DNA of 9,206 nucleotides, from positions 1 through 9,206 of the forward strand of contig CAJTZD010000104.1 in assembly GCA_910584235.1 (NCBI GenBank), given 5' to 3'. Below the pieces are notes generated by a model that saw nothing but the letters and a program-made list of their open reading frames with translations, did no database searches and was not told the DNA's origin. This stretch comes from an uncultured Acetatifactor sp. GTDB taxonomy: Bacteria > Bacillota > Clostridia > Lachnospirales > Lachnospiraceae. The translations under genes were made by a program, and so were the position numbers. Positions 1 to 7,040 of this stretch are shown here, piece after piece. The stretch's first letter is position 1. The number at the start of each line of letters is the position of its first letter.

Positions 1-26
1 ACAATAAATATATTGGAGGTTTTGGG

Positions 27-680
27 ATGAATGTTTTGATTGTAGAAGATGATGAGGCAATCGCCAATCTGTTATATATGGATCTGAGTGATGAAGGGTA
101 TCAGTGCGTATGTGCCTATGACGGAAAGACTGCGGCAGATTTGCTGGAAGAAAAACAAGACTTTGATCTCATATTGTTGGACATCATGCTTCCGGAAATA
201 GACGGTTATGAACTACTGGAATATATCAAACCAATAGATATCCCTGTCATCTTCCTGACAGCGAAAGGCTCGGTAGGTGACCGCATACACGGGTTGAAAA
301 TGGGGGCGGATGATTATATTGTGAAGCCTTTCCAGAGTGGGGAAGTGCTTGCTCGTATGGAAGCTGTGCTACGGCGGTATGGGAAAAACCGAAAAGAGCT
401 TTCCTTTGCGGATGTCACAGTAGATCTGGAGTGCAGAAAGGTATTCCAGAATGGGAAAGAAGTGGAACTGACAGTAAAGGAATATGACCTGCTGGTGGAG
501 CTGATGCAGAATAAGAATGTGGCACAGCACAGGGACAGGCTGTATGAGAAGGTGTGGAAAGAGCCTTTCCTGGGGGATACCAGGACGCTGGATACACATA
601 TCCAGAGGCTGAGGAAAAAGCTGGGATGGGAGGAGCACATAAAGACCATATTCAGGATAGGGTACCGTCTGGAGGACTGA
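27..680 (+). CDS. OmpR-family two-component response regulator
   Basis: This 217-residue cytoplasmic transcription factor should be phosphorylated by the kinase encoded just downstream. The N-terminal receiver domain (about residues 1-115) has the acidic pocket E7-D8-D9, the phospho-acceptor D52 in LLDIMLPEIDG, the switch threonine T78 and the conserved lysine K100 in the IVKPF motif. The C-terminal part (about 122-217) is a winged helix of the OmpR/PhoB type, with the recognition-helix pattern DTRTLDTHIQRLRKKLG and a terminal wing GYRLED. Length and architecture are normal for the family and all key residues are present. The start is supported by GGAGG at 15-19, seven bases ahead of the ATG. 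Its stop is only 4 bases before the kinase start, so the pair is surely co-transcribed. The target genes are not shown by the protein itself; the downstream transport genes are the obvious candidates by context. Confidence 0.96.
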   Translation: MNVLIVEDDEAIANLLYMDLSDEGYQCVCAYDGKTAADLLEEKQDFDLILLDIMLPEIDGYELLEYIKPIDIPVIFLTAKGSVGDRIHGLKMGADDYIVKPFQSGEVLARMEAVLRRYGKNRKELSFADVTVDLECRKVFQNGKEVELTVKEYDLLVELMQNKNVAQHRDRLYEKVWKEPFLGDTRTLDTHIQRLRKKLGWEEHIKTIFRIGYRLED

Positions 681-684
681 TTTT

Positions 685-2094
685 ATGAAATTAGGCGCAA
701 AGATCATAGTTTCCATTATGATATTTTTCAGTGTCATATTTCTTTTTGGCGGATATGTTCTGATTTCCTACTTTTATGAAGTTACCATGGAAAGGGAAGT
801 TGAGGGAGCCATAGAGCAGTATCAGTATAATAAATTTGTGGTGCAGGCCAACCTGATCACCAGGGGGGAGAATTGGTTTGCCGGCGCAGCGGACGGACAG
901 TATGACATCAGCAGCATGGCTTCGGATATGAATGGCACAGTGGCTTTTTTGGCAGCGGACGGCTCCGTACTGTTTTCCGGTTTTCCGTCTAAGACAGAGT
1001 TTTCCGGACTGTTTGCAGATGTAGAACAGGATATGGTTAACTACCGGTTTATGAAGATAAATAACAGGACATTCCTTTTGACCATGGGTATAGTTGTCCA
1101 TGGAGATGCCGGCGTATATCTCATAACAGGAGTAGACGTGGAAAGAATCCAGGAGCAGCAGGCACAGATTATAAGGAAATTTGGAGTTGTATATGCGATG
1201 GCAGTGGGTATAGGTATCATCCTGATTTTTGGCATTTCTTTTTTCATAACCAGACCGATCAAGCAGCTGACGGCGGCTACTAAGAAAATAGCAGGGGGGA
1301 ATTACGGGGAACGTGTCACAGAGGGCGGCAGTGATGAGGTAAGCCAGCTTGCGAGGAACTTTAACCGTATGGCACAGGCTGTCGATGAAAAGGTACAGGA
1401 GCTTTCGGATAGTGCAAGGCAGAAAGAAGATTTCGTTGCGAATTTTGCACATGAGTTAAAGACACCCCTTACATCCATTATCGGCTATGCAGACCGGATA
1501 TACAAAAAGGAGCTTTCCAGGGAGGAACAGAAGAAAGCGGCATTGTATATCTGGAATGAGGGGATGCGTTTGGAGGCCCTGTCGCTGAAGCTGATGGATT
1601 TGACCATATTGAACCATAAGGAGTTCTGTCTGCAGGAAGTAAAGACAGACATTTTGTTTCAGGAGCTTACAGCTGATGTGGAGTATCTTATGGATGCAAA
1701 AGGGACCTCGCTGGATTGCACTGTTGAGCCTGCTTATATCGAGGTGGAATATGACCTGTTCAAAACACTGTTCCTGAATCTTTTGGATAATGCCATAAAA
1801 GCAGGCGCAAAACATATTCAGGTAACAGGGGTTGTGGAAAAAATGGCAGAAGGAACTTATTTTACCATGCTGGTGAAAGATGATGGAAACGGCATACCGA
1901 AGCAGGAGATAAAGAGAATCACGGAAGCGTTTTACATGGTGGACAAGTCACGTTCCAGAAAGCAGCATGGTGCAGGAATCGGTCTTGCCTTATCGGATAA
2001 AATAGCTCAGATACATGGAAGCAGACTGGAATTTGAAAGTGACGGTAGGAACGGGACGAGTGTGAGGCTTTGCCTGAAATGCAGAGGAGATTAA
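685..2094 (+). CDS. Membrane sensor histidine kinase (HisKA/HATPase, HAMP)
   Basis: This 469-residue sensor kinase is the partner of the preceding regulator. A membrane helix at about residues 7-30 and a second at about 168-188 flank an extracytoplasmic sensor region of roughly 135 residues; its sequence (for example FLAADGSVLFSGF and YLITGVDVERI) suggests a PAS/Cache-like fold, though this is inference. A HAMP linker follows (about 187-240, starting ITRPIKQLTAAT). The dimerisation domain has the phospho-acceptor H256 in NFAHELKTPLTSI. The ATPase domain shows the N box (N365, N369), the G1 box DDGNGIP at 399-405 and the G2 box HGAGIGLAL at 428-436. All catalytic residues are intact. The Shine-Dalgarno (around 670-675) lies inside the end of the regulator gene, indicating coupled translation. 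The sensed ligand is unknown; the cluster suggests an envelope stress, peptide or nutrient signal. Confidence 0.95.
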   Translation: MKLGAKIIVSIMIFFSVIFLFGGYVLISYFYEVTMEREVEGAIEQYQYNKFVVQANLITRGENWFAGAADGQYDISSMASDMNGTVAFLAADGSVLFSGFPSKTEFSGLFADVEQDMVNYRFMKINNRTFLLTMGIVVHGDAGVYLITGVDVERIQEQQAQIIRKFGVVYAMAVGIGIILIFGISFFITRPIKQLTAATKKIAGGNYGERVTEGGSDEVSQLARNFNRMAQAVDEKVQELSDSARQKEDFVANFAHELKTPLTSIIGYADRIYKKELSREEQKKAALYIWNEGMRLEALSLKLMDLTILNHKEFCLQEVKTDILFQELTADVEYLMDAKGTSLDCTVEPAYIEVEYDLFKTLFLNLLDNAIKAGAKHIQVTGVVEKMAEGTYFTMLVKDDGNGIPKQEIKRITEAFYMVDKSRSRKQHGAGIGLALSDKIAQIHGSRLEFESDGRNGTSVRLCLKCRGD

Positions 2095-2125
2095 ATTTTG
2101 TTTAGTATGCGTATTCCAGGTATGC

Positions 2126-2133
2126 AAAGAGGT
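2126..2133 (+). promoter_or_regulatory. Ribosome binding site favouring the ATG at 2140
   Basis: AAAGAGGT lies 6 bases ahead of ATG 2140. A competing possibility is the TTG at 2098, which has AGGAG at 2085-2089 eight bases upstream and would add 14 residues in the same frame. The ATG is preferred because it is the common start codon and gives a conventional short charged N-terminus directly before the membrane helix. Confidence 0.6.
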
Positions 2134-2139
2134 ATAAAC

Positions 2140-2931
2140 ATGAATAAAAGCAAACTATATGCCGTGGTTGTATTTCTGCTGTCGTTTGGAGTCGTGATTG
2201 GCGGATGGTTTCTGACAGGAACGCTGCTTCGTCAGAAACAGGAAGAATTTCTTGACAGAACCGGGCGGATTGCCTTACAGCCAGCGGAAAACTCACTTTT
2301 TTCATCGAATCAGCCGGGGGACACGGAAGGGGATTTGGCGGATGACACCTTATTTGAAGGGCAGCTGCTATCCGAAGGGATGATGGCGGAAGTGCTGGCC
2401 GTCTGGGAAAGCGGAGGAAATGAACTGCCCCATGAACCACAAAAAGGACAGATGAATATGGAACAGGCGATTGAAACGGGGAAAGAGTGGATCGCAGACA
2501 TGGCGGGATGCGGCATTGTCCCGGAGGAATTGGCAGAGTGTGACTTTGACAAAGTTACTGCAAGGCTGTGTAGTCTGGATGCTCAGGTTGATTTTGCCGA
2601 CAGCCTGCTCAGTTACTGGCTGGTTCAGTTCACGGAAAACGATGTGGTGGTCAGCCTTACGGTTCATGCTTCAAGCGGAAAAGTGTGGAAGGCCGGTCTT
2701 TCAATGAAGGCAAGTGACAGATTATCAAATGAATACAGCCATGAAGAAATGCTGGAGATCGCATTTCCATTCATTAACAGAGGCAGCACGGAAACCGCAA
2801 ATCTGATAGATAATACCACTTGTGAAATCATGCCAGGAGGGCTTGTCTACGCAGCGGTAAAAGAACGGCAGATTGCCGTAAATAATCAGGAGACGGTTAT
2901 AATGATTGATTTTTGGCTGGGTACGGTATAA
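2140..2931 (+). CDS. Membrane-anchored protein with PepSY-like region, possible kinase accessory
   Basis: This 263-residue protein (from ATG 2140) belongs to no family I can name with certainty. It has one N-terminal membrane helix (about residues 6-28) after MNKSK, then a polar, acidic stretch to about residue 105, so most of the protein should be outside the cell. Residues about 106-190 look PepSY-like: a helix start MNMEQAIETGKEWI followed by strands YWLVQFTENDVVVSLTVHASSGKVWKA, which fits the usual pattern of a tryptophan/tyrosine strand, then a residue-SG-KVW turn. A less clear second copy may run from about 198 to the end (YSHEEMLEIA ... TVIMIDFWLGTV). It follows the kinase within 45 bases (3 bases if translation begins at TTG 2098). 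A single-pass protein with an extracellular PepSY-type domain beside a kinase suggests a role in modulating signal input, but that is inference from position only. Confidence 0.75.
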   Translation: MNKSKLYAVVVFLLSFGVVIGGWFLTGTLLRQKQEEFLDRTGRIALQPAENSLFSSNQPGDTEGDLADDTLFEGQLLSEGMMAEVLAVWESGGNELPHEPQKGQMNMEQAIETGKEWIADMAGCGIVPEELAECDFDKVTARLCSLDAQVDFADSLLSYWLVQFTENDVVVSLTVHASSGKVWKAGLSMKASDRLSNEYSHEEMLEIAFPFINRGSTETANLIDNTTCEIMPGGLVYAAVKERQIAVNNQETVIMIDFWLGTV

Positions 2932-2957
2932 AGGATAGAGATAAGTTTGGCAGTTTT

Positions 2958-2989
2958 GAAACATCTCAGACGAATGTACGAGACATCTC
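2958..2989 (+). repeat. Direct repeat spaced 22 bases, candidate regulator operator
   Basis: GAAACATCTC at 2958-2967 recurs as GAGACATCTC at 2980-2989, nine of ten positions identical, with starts 22 bases apart. This is about two helical turns, so both copies face the same side of the DNA. OmpR-family regulators bind direct repeats, normally with 11-base periodicity. The repeats sit just upstream of an extended -10 sequence and ahead of the transport genes. That the regulator encoded at 27-680 binds here is inference; two copies of a 10-mer could also be chance. Confidence 0.4.
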
Positions 2990-2991
2990 CC

Positions 2992-3000
2992 TGCTATGAT
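2992..3000 (+). promoter_or_regulatory. Candidate extended -10 promoter for the transport genes
   Basis: TGCTATGAT matches the extended -10 form TGnTATAAT with one mismatch in the hexamer. No convincing -35 hexamer is present at 16-18 bases spacing (GAATGT at the 17-base position), as expected of an activator-dependent promoter. The predicted start of transcription is near A3007, giving a leader of about 43 bases. The direct repeat lies immediately upstream. This would allow the binding-protein and permease genes to be expressed separately from the two-component genes. The call rests on motif match only. Confidence 0.4.
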
Positions 3001-3033
3001 TGTTTTACAAACATTTGCAAAGCAATCATGGCA
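2992..3033 (+). promoter_or_regulatory. 15-pair stem-loop abutting the Shine-Dalgarno of the binding-protein gene
   Basis: Bases 2992-3006 pair with 3019-3033 around a 12-base loop (3007-3018). Thirteen pairs are Watson-Crick and two are G-U (2995/3030 and 3003/3022). The core is ATGATTG (2996-3002) against CAATCAT (3023-3029). The 3' arm ends at 3033, the first base of the AAGGAGGT ribosome site. In a read-through transcript from the upstream genes it could stabilise the 3' or 5' processed end, or tune translation of the binding protein. If the extended -10 at 2992-3000 is used, transcription would start in the loop and the hairpin could not form. It is not a standard terminator, because the T-rich run (3040-3049) starts 6 bases past the stem. 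Confidence 0.6.
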
Positions 3034-3040
3034 AGGAGGT
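3033..3040 (+). promoter_or_regulatory. Strong ribosome binding site fixing the start at 3050
   Basis: AAGGAGGT is a near-perfect Shine-Dalgarno, 9 bases ahead of ATG 3050. It rules out the in-frame upstream codon at 2996 (an ATG inside the stem-loop), which would put 18 non-signal residues before a normal lipoprotein signal peptide. Confidence 0.85.
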
Positions 3041-3049
3041 TTTTATTTT

Positions 3050-4456
3050 ATGAGAAAAGAAAGAAGTCTGCTGGCGGTTCTGCTCATTGTGGTGTCTGTT
3101 TTGTGTGGATGCGCTAATGGAACTGTACCGGAAGACAATGGGGGACAAAGTAATGCTCCAATGCAGGAATCAAGCGGAGCATCAGGAACAGAGGAGCATC
3201 CAGAAACCGAAGTGAAAACACCGGATGTACAGGAAGCAGTACCGTATGTGCAGCCGGAAATGAAGGGGGAGATAACCATATCCTGCCTGTATGCGGAAGA
3301 ATTTCTGAATACTGCTGCAGAGCAGTTTATGAAGCTGTATCCGGATGTAAAGGTGACCGTTAACAGTTATAAGGAATCCGCCAGCGAGAGCACCGTGGAA
3401 GATTACCGGACATACCTGAATACAAAGATTATGACGGGAAAGGCAGAAGACATTTTGTTTACCAGCTTCCTTCCCATTACAAAATACAGTGAAATGGGCG
3501 TGTTTGAAGATCTGAGCGGATATATCCAAAAAACACCGGAACTGAATGATGAAAATTATTTCATGAACGTACTGCAGGCAGCGAAAGAGGATAGTGGGGA
3601 AATTTATATCGTTCCTTATATGGCAAGATTTGACACCTTTGCGTTTTCGGCAGAGCTCTTACAAAAGTATGGCGGCAATGAAAGTGATTTACAGGGCATC
3701 CATTTTGGGAAAGCAATGGATCTGGCAAAACAGTTGGTGGATGAAACGGATAAAAACAATGTGTTCCTGATACAGATGAACGAGGTGTCCTACGCACATT
3801 ATCTGATTAAAGATTCCATTGGACAGTTTATAGATGGAAGCACCAAAAAAGTGAGCCTGGATTCACCAGAATATATTGCACTTTTGGAGTCGGTGAGGGC
3901 TCTTTCTGAAAATGGTTATTTTGGTTCGGATGTTGATTTTTATAATATGGAATATTATTTTGCCGCAGAATGTGATTATGATGTGCAGGCCGCTTATTAC
4001 AGCATGGATACGAAAAACGGAACGAACCATTGCATGCCTCTTACAGATGCGGAAGGCAGAACGCTTATTAAATCAAATTCCTGTGTGGCCATAAACAGTG
4101 CATCGGCCAGTAAGGATCTGGCATGGGAATTTATCAGATACCTGCTGTCTGATGAAGTGCAGATATTTCCTTCCTTTCATGGCCCCACAGTGAGCCGGAA
4201 AGGACTGGAAGCAGTGGCAGAGCGTTACTATGCTTTTTACAAAGAAGGCAATGGCGGAGCCGGGTTTGGAAGCGAGGCGGAATACAAGGCAATACTGGAA
4301 AGCTGGATGGAACAGATCAATGGCTGTGACACTCTGGATGGGGCTATCATGGATTTAGTAGATGAGGAAAACAGTAAATATTTTTCGGGCCAGCAGACAG
4401 CGGAGGACACGGCCAAGAGGCTTAAACGGCAGCTGGAACAATATTTTAATGAATAA
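3050..4456 (+). CDS. Family 1-type extracellular solute-binding lipoprotein
   Basis: This 468-residue lipoprotein should capture a solute outside the membrane and deliver it to the two permeases encoded downstream. The signal peptide MRKERSLLAVLLIVVSVLCGC ends in a lipobox (LCG-C) with the lipidated Cys at residue 21. A polar tether follows (about 22-70). The binding-protein fold runs from about 74 to the end. Its opening EITISCLYAEEFLNTAAEQFMKLYPDVKVTV, the PYMARFDTFAFSAELLQKYG segment, the SNSCVAINSASASKDLAWEFIRYLLS helix and a closing SGQQTAEDTAKRLKRQLEQYFNE are typical of the sugar-type (SBP_bac_1/8) family. Length is normal. Several tyrosine and acidic residues (for example 289-318) could line the pocket. 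The substrate cannot be read from sequence; oligosaccharide is only the family default. The next gene's ribosome site overlaps its stop codon. Confidence 0.9.
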   Translation: MRKERSLLAVLLIVVSVLCGCANGTVPEDNGGQSNAPMQESSGASGTEEHPETEVKTPDVQEAVPYVQPEMKGEITISCLYAEEFLNTAAEQFMKLYPDVKVTVNSYKESASESTVEDYRTYLNTKIMTGKAEDILFTSFLPITKYSEMGVFEDLSGYIQKTPELNDENYFMNVLQAAKEDSGEIYIVPYMARFDTFAFSAELLQKYGGNESDLQGIHFGKAMDLAKQLVDETDKNNVFLIQMNEVSYAHYLIKDSIGQFIDGSTKKVSLDSPEYIALLESVRALSENGYFGSDVDFYNMEYYFAAECDYDVQAAYYSMDTKNGTNHCMPLTDAEGRTLIKSNSCVAINSASASKDLAWEFIRYLLSDEVQIFPSFHGPTVSRKGLEAVAERYYAFYKEGNGGAGFGSEAEYKAILESWMEQINGCDTLDGAIMDLVDEENSKYFSGQQTAEDTAKRLKRQLEQYFNE

Positions 4457-4470
4457 GGAGAAGAGTCAGT

Positions 4471-5178
4471 ATGAAGAAAAAAATGGCGACCGGATTTATC
4501 GGTTTAAACATATGTATGTTGTTAATGGCTTGTGGTGATAAGGAGACTCCCAAAACATTGGAAGTAAGCCCGATTCAGCTTGAAACGCAGCAGGTACCGC
4601 CGGCTAATGAAAGCGAGGGGACACAGTCTGAAGGAAACAGCAGTGGCGAAAAGCCTGAAATGACACAATTGAACGAGGACATTCCAGAGGAAAACGACTC
4701 GGTATTAGATGAAAGGCCGAAAGGGGATGACAATTATAATGAGAACATCAGTGATGATAAGAAGCCGGATAATACTGCACCACCAGAGACGAAAGAAAAC
4801 ACTGACAATGTACAGGATAATCCGGCTGAGAAAGTGGAAGAAGGGACTCAGGACAATAGCGTCAATCCTGAATCGGAACAGTCTATGCCGACAGTTACAT
4901 TGTCAGGAACAATCAAGTCTGTAGAAAGTGGGAGTTTTACCATATCCAGAGCGGACGTGAATGGTAACGTGATGGTCAGCACAGATGAGGCAGTCAATAT
5001 TATATATACGGATAATACGGAATTTGTATTATGCACTTCCTCAGACGGAGGCATAACGGCGAACTATGCAGATGGAACGCCTGCAGATTTATGCAGTGGT
5101 AAAATTGCTAATATTATAGGGGCGTATGAAGGATCTGACTTTGTGGCACAGAGTGTCAAGATCAGTAGTTTTAACTGA
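4471..5178 (+). CDS. Small lipoprotein with long acidic linker and C-terminal beta domain
   Basis: This 235-residue protein is probably a membrane-anchored extracellular lipoprotein. The signal peptide ends in the lipobox LMA-C, giving Cys21. Residues about 24-140 are low-complexity and rich in E, D, N, P, S, T and Q, almost certainly disordered and well suited to span the cell wall. Residues about 140-235 form a small, strand-rich domain (TVTLSGTIKSVESGSFTISR ... NVMVSTDEAVNIIYTDNTEFVL ... IANIIGAYEGSDFVAQSVKI) resembling OB-fold/DUF5666-like domains, a tentative match by pattern only. AAGGAG at 4455-4460 overlaps the stop of the binding-protein gene, and the next gene starts 14 bases after its end, so it is part of the same transcript. 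No function is known to me; a role as a second ligand-binding or scaffold component of the transporter is inferred from location. Confidence 0.85.
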   Translation: MKKKMATGFIGLNICMLLMACGDKETPKTLEVSPIQLETQQVPPANESEGTQSEGNSSGEKPEMTQLNEDIPEENDSVLDERPKGDDNYNENISDDKKPDNTAPPETKENTDNVQDNPAEKVEEGTQDNSVNPESEQSMPTVTLSGTIKSVESGSFTISRADVNGNVMVSTDEAVNIIYTDNTEFVLCTSSDGGITANYADGTPADLCSGKIANIIGAYEGSDFVAQSVKISSFN

Positions 5179-5192
5179 TTAGGAGTCTGTAT

Positions 5193-6068
5193 ATGAGAAG
5201 AAAAAACGAATGGAAACTAAATAAAATGCTGCCATGCATTATGCTGCTTATCAGTCTGGCAGGGTTTTGTTTCTTTTACCTGATTCCGTTTCTGCTGTCC
5301 TTTTTCTATTCTGTCGTGGATAATCCGGTGAACGGAAAGTTTTGCGGGCTGCAGAATTATAAGGCATTGTTCCAAAACATCTATTTCTTGAGAGGGCTGA
5401 AGAATACAGCATGGTTTATGGCAGTCAGCATTCCGTTGAATGTGGTTCTTTCCCTGTGTGTTGCTTTTGTTGTCAGGAAAATGAAGGCATATTCCAATTA
5501 TTTCAGTCTGTTTTTTCTGATACCTCTGGCGATTCCCTCTGCCACATCCGCGTTTTTCTGGGAAAATTTCTTTGGGCTTCATGGAACGCTGAACAGATTT
5601 CTGTCAGTTTTCCATGTGGAGAGTATAGACTGGCTGGAGGGCAGTTATGGAATGATGGTAATGGTCATCATATTCATCTGGAAAAATATTGGATATAACA
5701 TGGCGCTGTTCATAAGCGGATTAAGCAGCATCCCGGAAGAATATTATGAGTGCGCTGATGTGGAAGGGGCGGGGAGGTTCTGGAAGTTCAGAAATATCAC
5801 TTATGTATACCTGGCGCCGACTACGTTTCTGGTGCTGATCATGACATTTGTGAATTCATTTAAGGTTTTTAAGGAGATTTATATTATTACAGGAGAGTAC
5901 CCTCCGGACAGCCTGTATGTCCTGCAGCATTATATGAATAATATGTTCCTCTCCCTGAATTACTCAAAGCTGGTCAGTGCGACTTATATCCTTACGATAG
6001 TCATTGTATTGTTTGTGGTTTGCATATTCCGGGCAGAGAGGAAGTTTTCGGAGAATCTGCATTATTAG
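5193..6068 (+). CDS. CUT1-type ABC transporter permease, MalF/UgpA-like
   Basis: This 291-residue integral membrane protein is one half of the permease pore of an importer. About six hydrophobic segments are visible (roughly residues 13-38, 73-94, 103-121, 151-175, 207-227 and 262-279). The cytoplasmic EAA loop that docks on the ATPase is recognisable at about 182-209: EEYYECADVEGAGRFWKFRNITYVYLAP, with the conserved DVEGAG and a YLAP ending in place of the usual LP. The start is set by AGGAG at 5181-5185, seven bases upstream of the ATG and 14 bases after the lipoprotein gene. It has the short N-terminus of UgpA/LacF-type members. Its partner is the next gene. No ATP-binding protein is encoded nearby, common in CUT1 systems of Firmicutes, which share an MsmX/MsmK-like ATPase encoded elsewhere. 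Confidence 0.93.
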   Translation: MRRKNEWKLNKMLPCIMLLISLAGFCFFYLIPFLLSFFYSVVDNPVNGKFCGLQNYKALFQNIYFLRGLKNTAWFMAVSIPLNVVLSLCVAFVVRKMKAYSNYFSLFFLIPLAIPSATSAFFWENFFGLHGTLNRFLSVFHVESIDWLEGSYGMMVMVIIFIWKNIGYNMALFISGLSSIPEEYYECADVEGAGRFWKFRNITYVYLAPTTFLVLIMTFVNSFKVFKEIYIITGEYPPDSLYVLQHYMNNMFLSLNYSKLVSATYILTIVIVLFVVCIFRAERKFSENLHY

Positions 6069-6112
6069 TGTGAGAAAGTTTTCTTCGTCTGGCACAGCAG
6101 AAAGGAAATAAC

Positions 6113-6970
6113 ATGAAAAAAATCGGGACAATGAAAAGAAAAATTTTATATGTATTATTTATTGTAATTGTAGTATTTTACATGATGCCGCTGGTCATCA
6201 CTTTTACTAATTCTCTCATGGGAAGCAGAGAAGTAGAAAACAATTACTCTACAGGCAGCCTGGCAGCAGATGAATATGTTGATATGGATGTCGTGCCCAA
6301 AAAGGCAACGTTGTCACAATATGCCGCCCTGTTATTTGACAGCCCGGTGTATCTGCATATGCTCTGGAATTCTGTGAAGATTGTGGTGCCGATTGTACTT
6401 GGACAGATATTGGTGTCGGCTCCTGTAGCATATGCATTCACTGTTTTGAAGTTCCGGGGGAAGGAGGGCCTGTTCTTTCTGTACATTATCGTTATGCTTT
6501 TGCCGCTGCAGGTAACTTTGATGCCTAATTATATGGTAGCGGACTGGATGGGCATTACGGACAGCTACCTTGCCGTTATCCTGCCCGGTATCTTCAATCC
6601 GCTGGGGGTATTCCTTTTACGGCAGTTTATGAAAAGTATGCCGGATGCTTATATTGAGGCGGCAAAGGTGGATGGGGCAGGGCATGGAAAAATATTTTTA
6701 TGGGTGGTGCTGCCAATGGTAAAGCATGGGATTGCGGCAGTGGCAATGCTTACCCTTTTAGACTACTGGAATCTGGTGGATCAGGCAGTCATATTCATAC
6801 AGAACTCAGAAGCCCAGCCGTTATCCATTTTTCTTGCAAAGATTAACAGCGGCGAATTAGGAATTGCATTTGCCGGCTCTTGTTTCTATGCGCTGCCGGT
6901 ACTTTTGGTGTTGCTTTATGGGCAGGAGTATCTAAAAAACGGAATTGCCATTACGGGGCTGAAAGGGTGA
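6113..6970 (+). CDS. CUT1-type ABC transporter permease, MalG/UgpE-like
   Basis: This 285-residue membrane protein is the second pore subunit, pairing with the preceding permease. Hydrophobic segments lie near residues 10-34, 87-110, 117-138, 152-170, 200-217 and 252-270. The EAA loop is well conserved (DAYIEAAKVDGAGHGKIFLWVVLPM, about 178-202, with E182-A183-A184, G188 and L200-P201). The C-terminus GIAITGLKG matches the typical G-x-KG ending of MalG-like proteins. The loop after the first helix, about residues 36-80, carries an acidic stretch (ADEYVDMDVVP), as in related SBP-dependent permeases. The start has AAAGGAA at 6101-6107 close ahead of the ATG. The 44-base gap from the previous gene has no convincing promoter or terminator. 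The gene ends in two in-frame stops, TGA and TAA. Confidence 0.93.
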   Translation: MKKIGTMKRKILYVLFIVIVVFYMMPLVITFTNSLMGSREVENNYSTGSLAADEYVDMDVVPKKATLSQYAALLFDSPVYLHMLWNSVKIVVPIVLGQILVSAPVAYAFTVLKFRGKEGLFFLYIIVMLLPLQVTLMPNYMVADWMGITDSYLAVILPGIFNPLGVFLLRQFMKSMPDAYIEAAKVDGAGHGKIFLWVVLPMVKHGIAAVAMLTLLDYWNLVDQAVIFIQNSEAQPLSIFLAKINSGELGIAFAGSCFYALPVLLVLLYGQEYLKNGIAITGLKG

Positions 6971-7026
6971 TAAGAATTTTAAGGCATCACCGGAATCTTT
7001 GCGCCGTGGGAATATGATAGAAAGAC

Positions 7027-7033
7027 GAAAGGA
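7027..7033 (+). promoter_or_regulatory. Ribosome binding site favouring the ATG at 7041
   Basis: The purine-rich GAAAGGA lies 7 bases ahead of ATG 7041. In-frame alternatives are TTG 6999 and ATG 7014, but neither has a good ribosome site, and 7041 gives a normal basic leader before the membrane helix. The start is therefore likely but not proven. Confidence 0.6.
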
Positions 7034-7040
7034 ATGGAAA

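Noticed and set aside
691..1452. Long open frame on the - strand (253 codons) opposite the kinase gene
   Set aside because: It lies wholly antisense to an intact, well-recognised kinase gene, and its translation is rich in Cys, His and Tyr with no recognisable domain. It is a frame shadow, as are the other - strand frames in the window.
2471..2707. Open frame of 78 codons on the + strand inside the PepSY-like gene
   Set aside because: It is out of frame within a longer gene with a good start and has no ribosome site of its own or family resemblance.
2992..3049. Stem-loop plus T-rich run as a Rho-independent terminator after the two-component genes
   Set aside because: The T-rich run starts 6 bases after the stem and is interrupted by an A, the stem is not GC-rich, and the ribosome site of the next gene occupies the gap. 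A partial attenuator cannot be excluded.
6069..6112. AGAAA/TTTCT inverted repeat between the two permease genes
   Set aside because: Five pairs with a two-base loop cannot form a stable hairpin; no promoter or terminator is supported.
6971..7040. Possible hairpin CAC-C-GG / CCGTG before the fusion-protein gene
   Set aside because: Only five pairs with a bulge, and no T run follows; it is likely chance.
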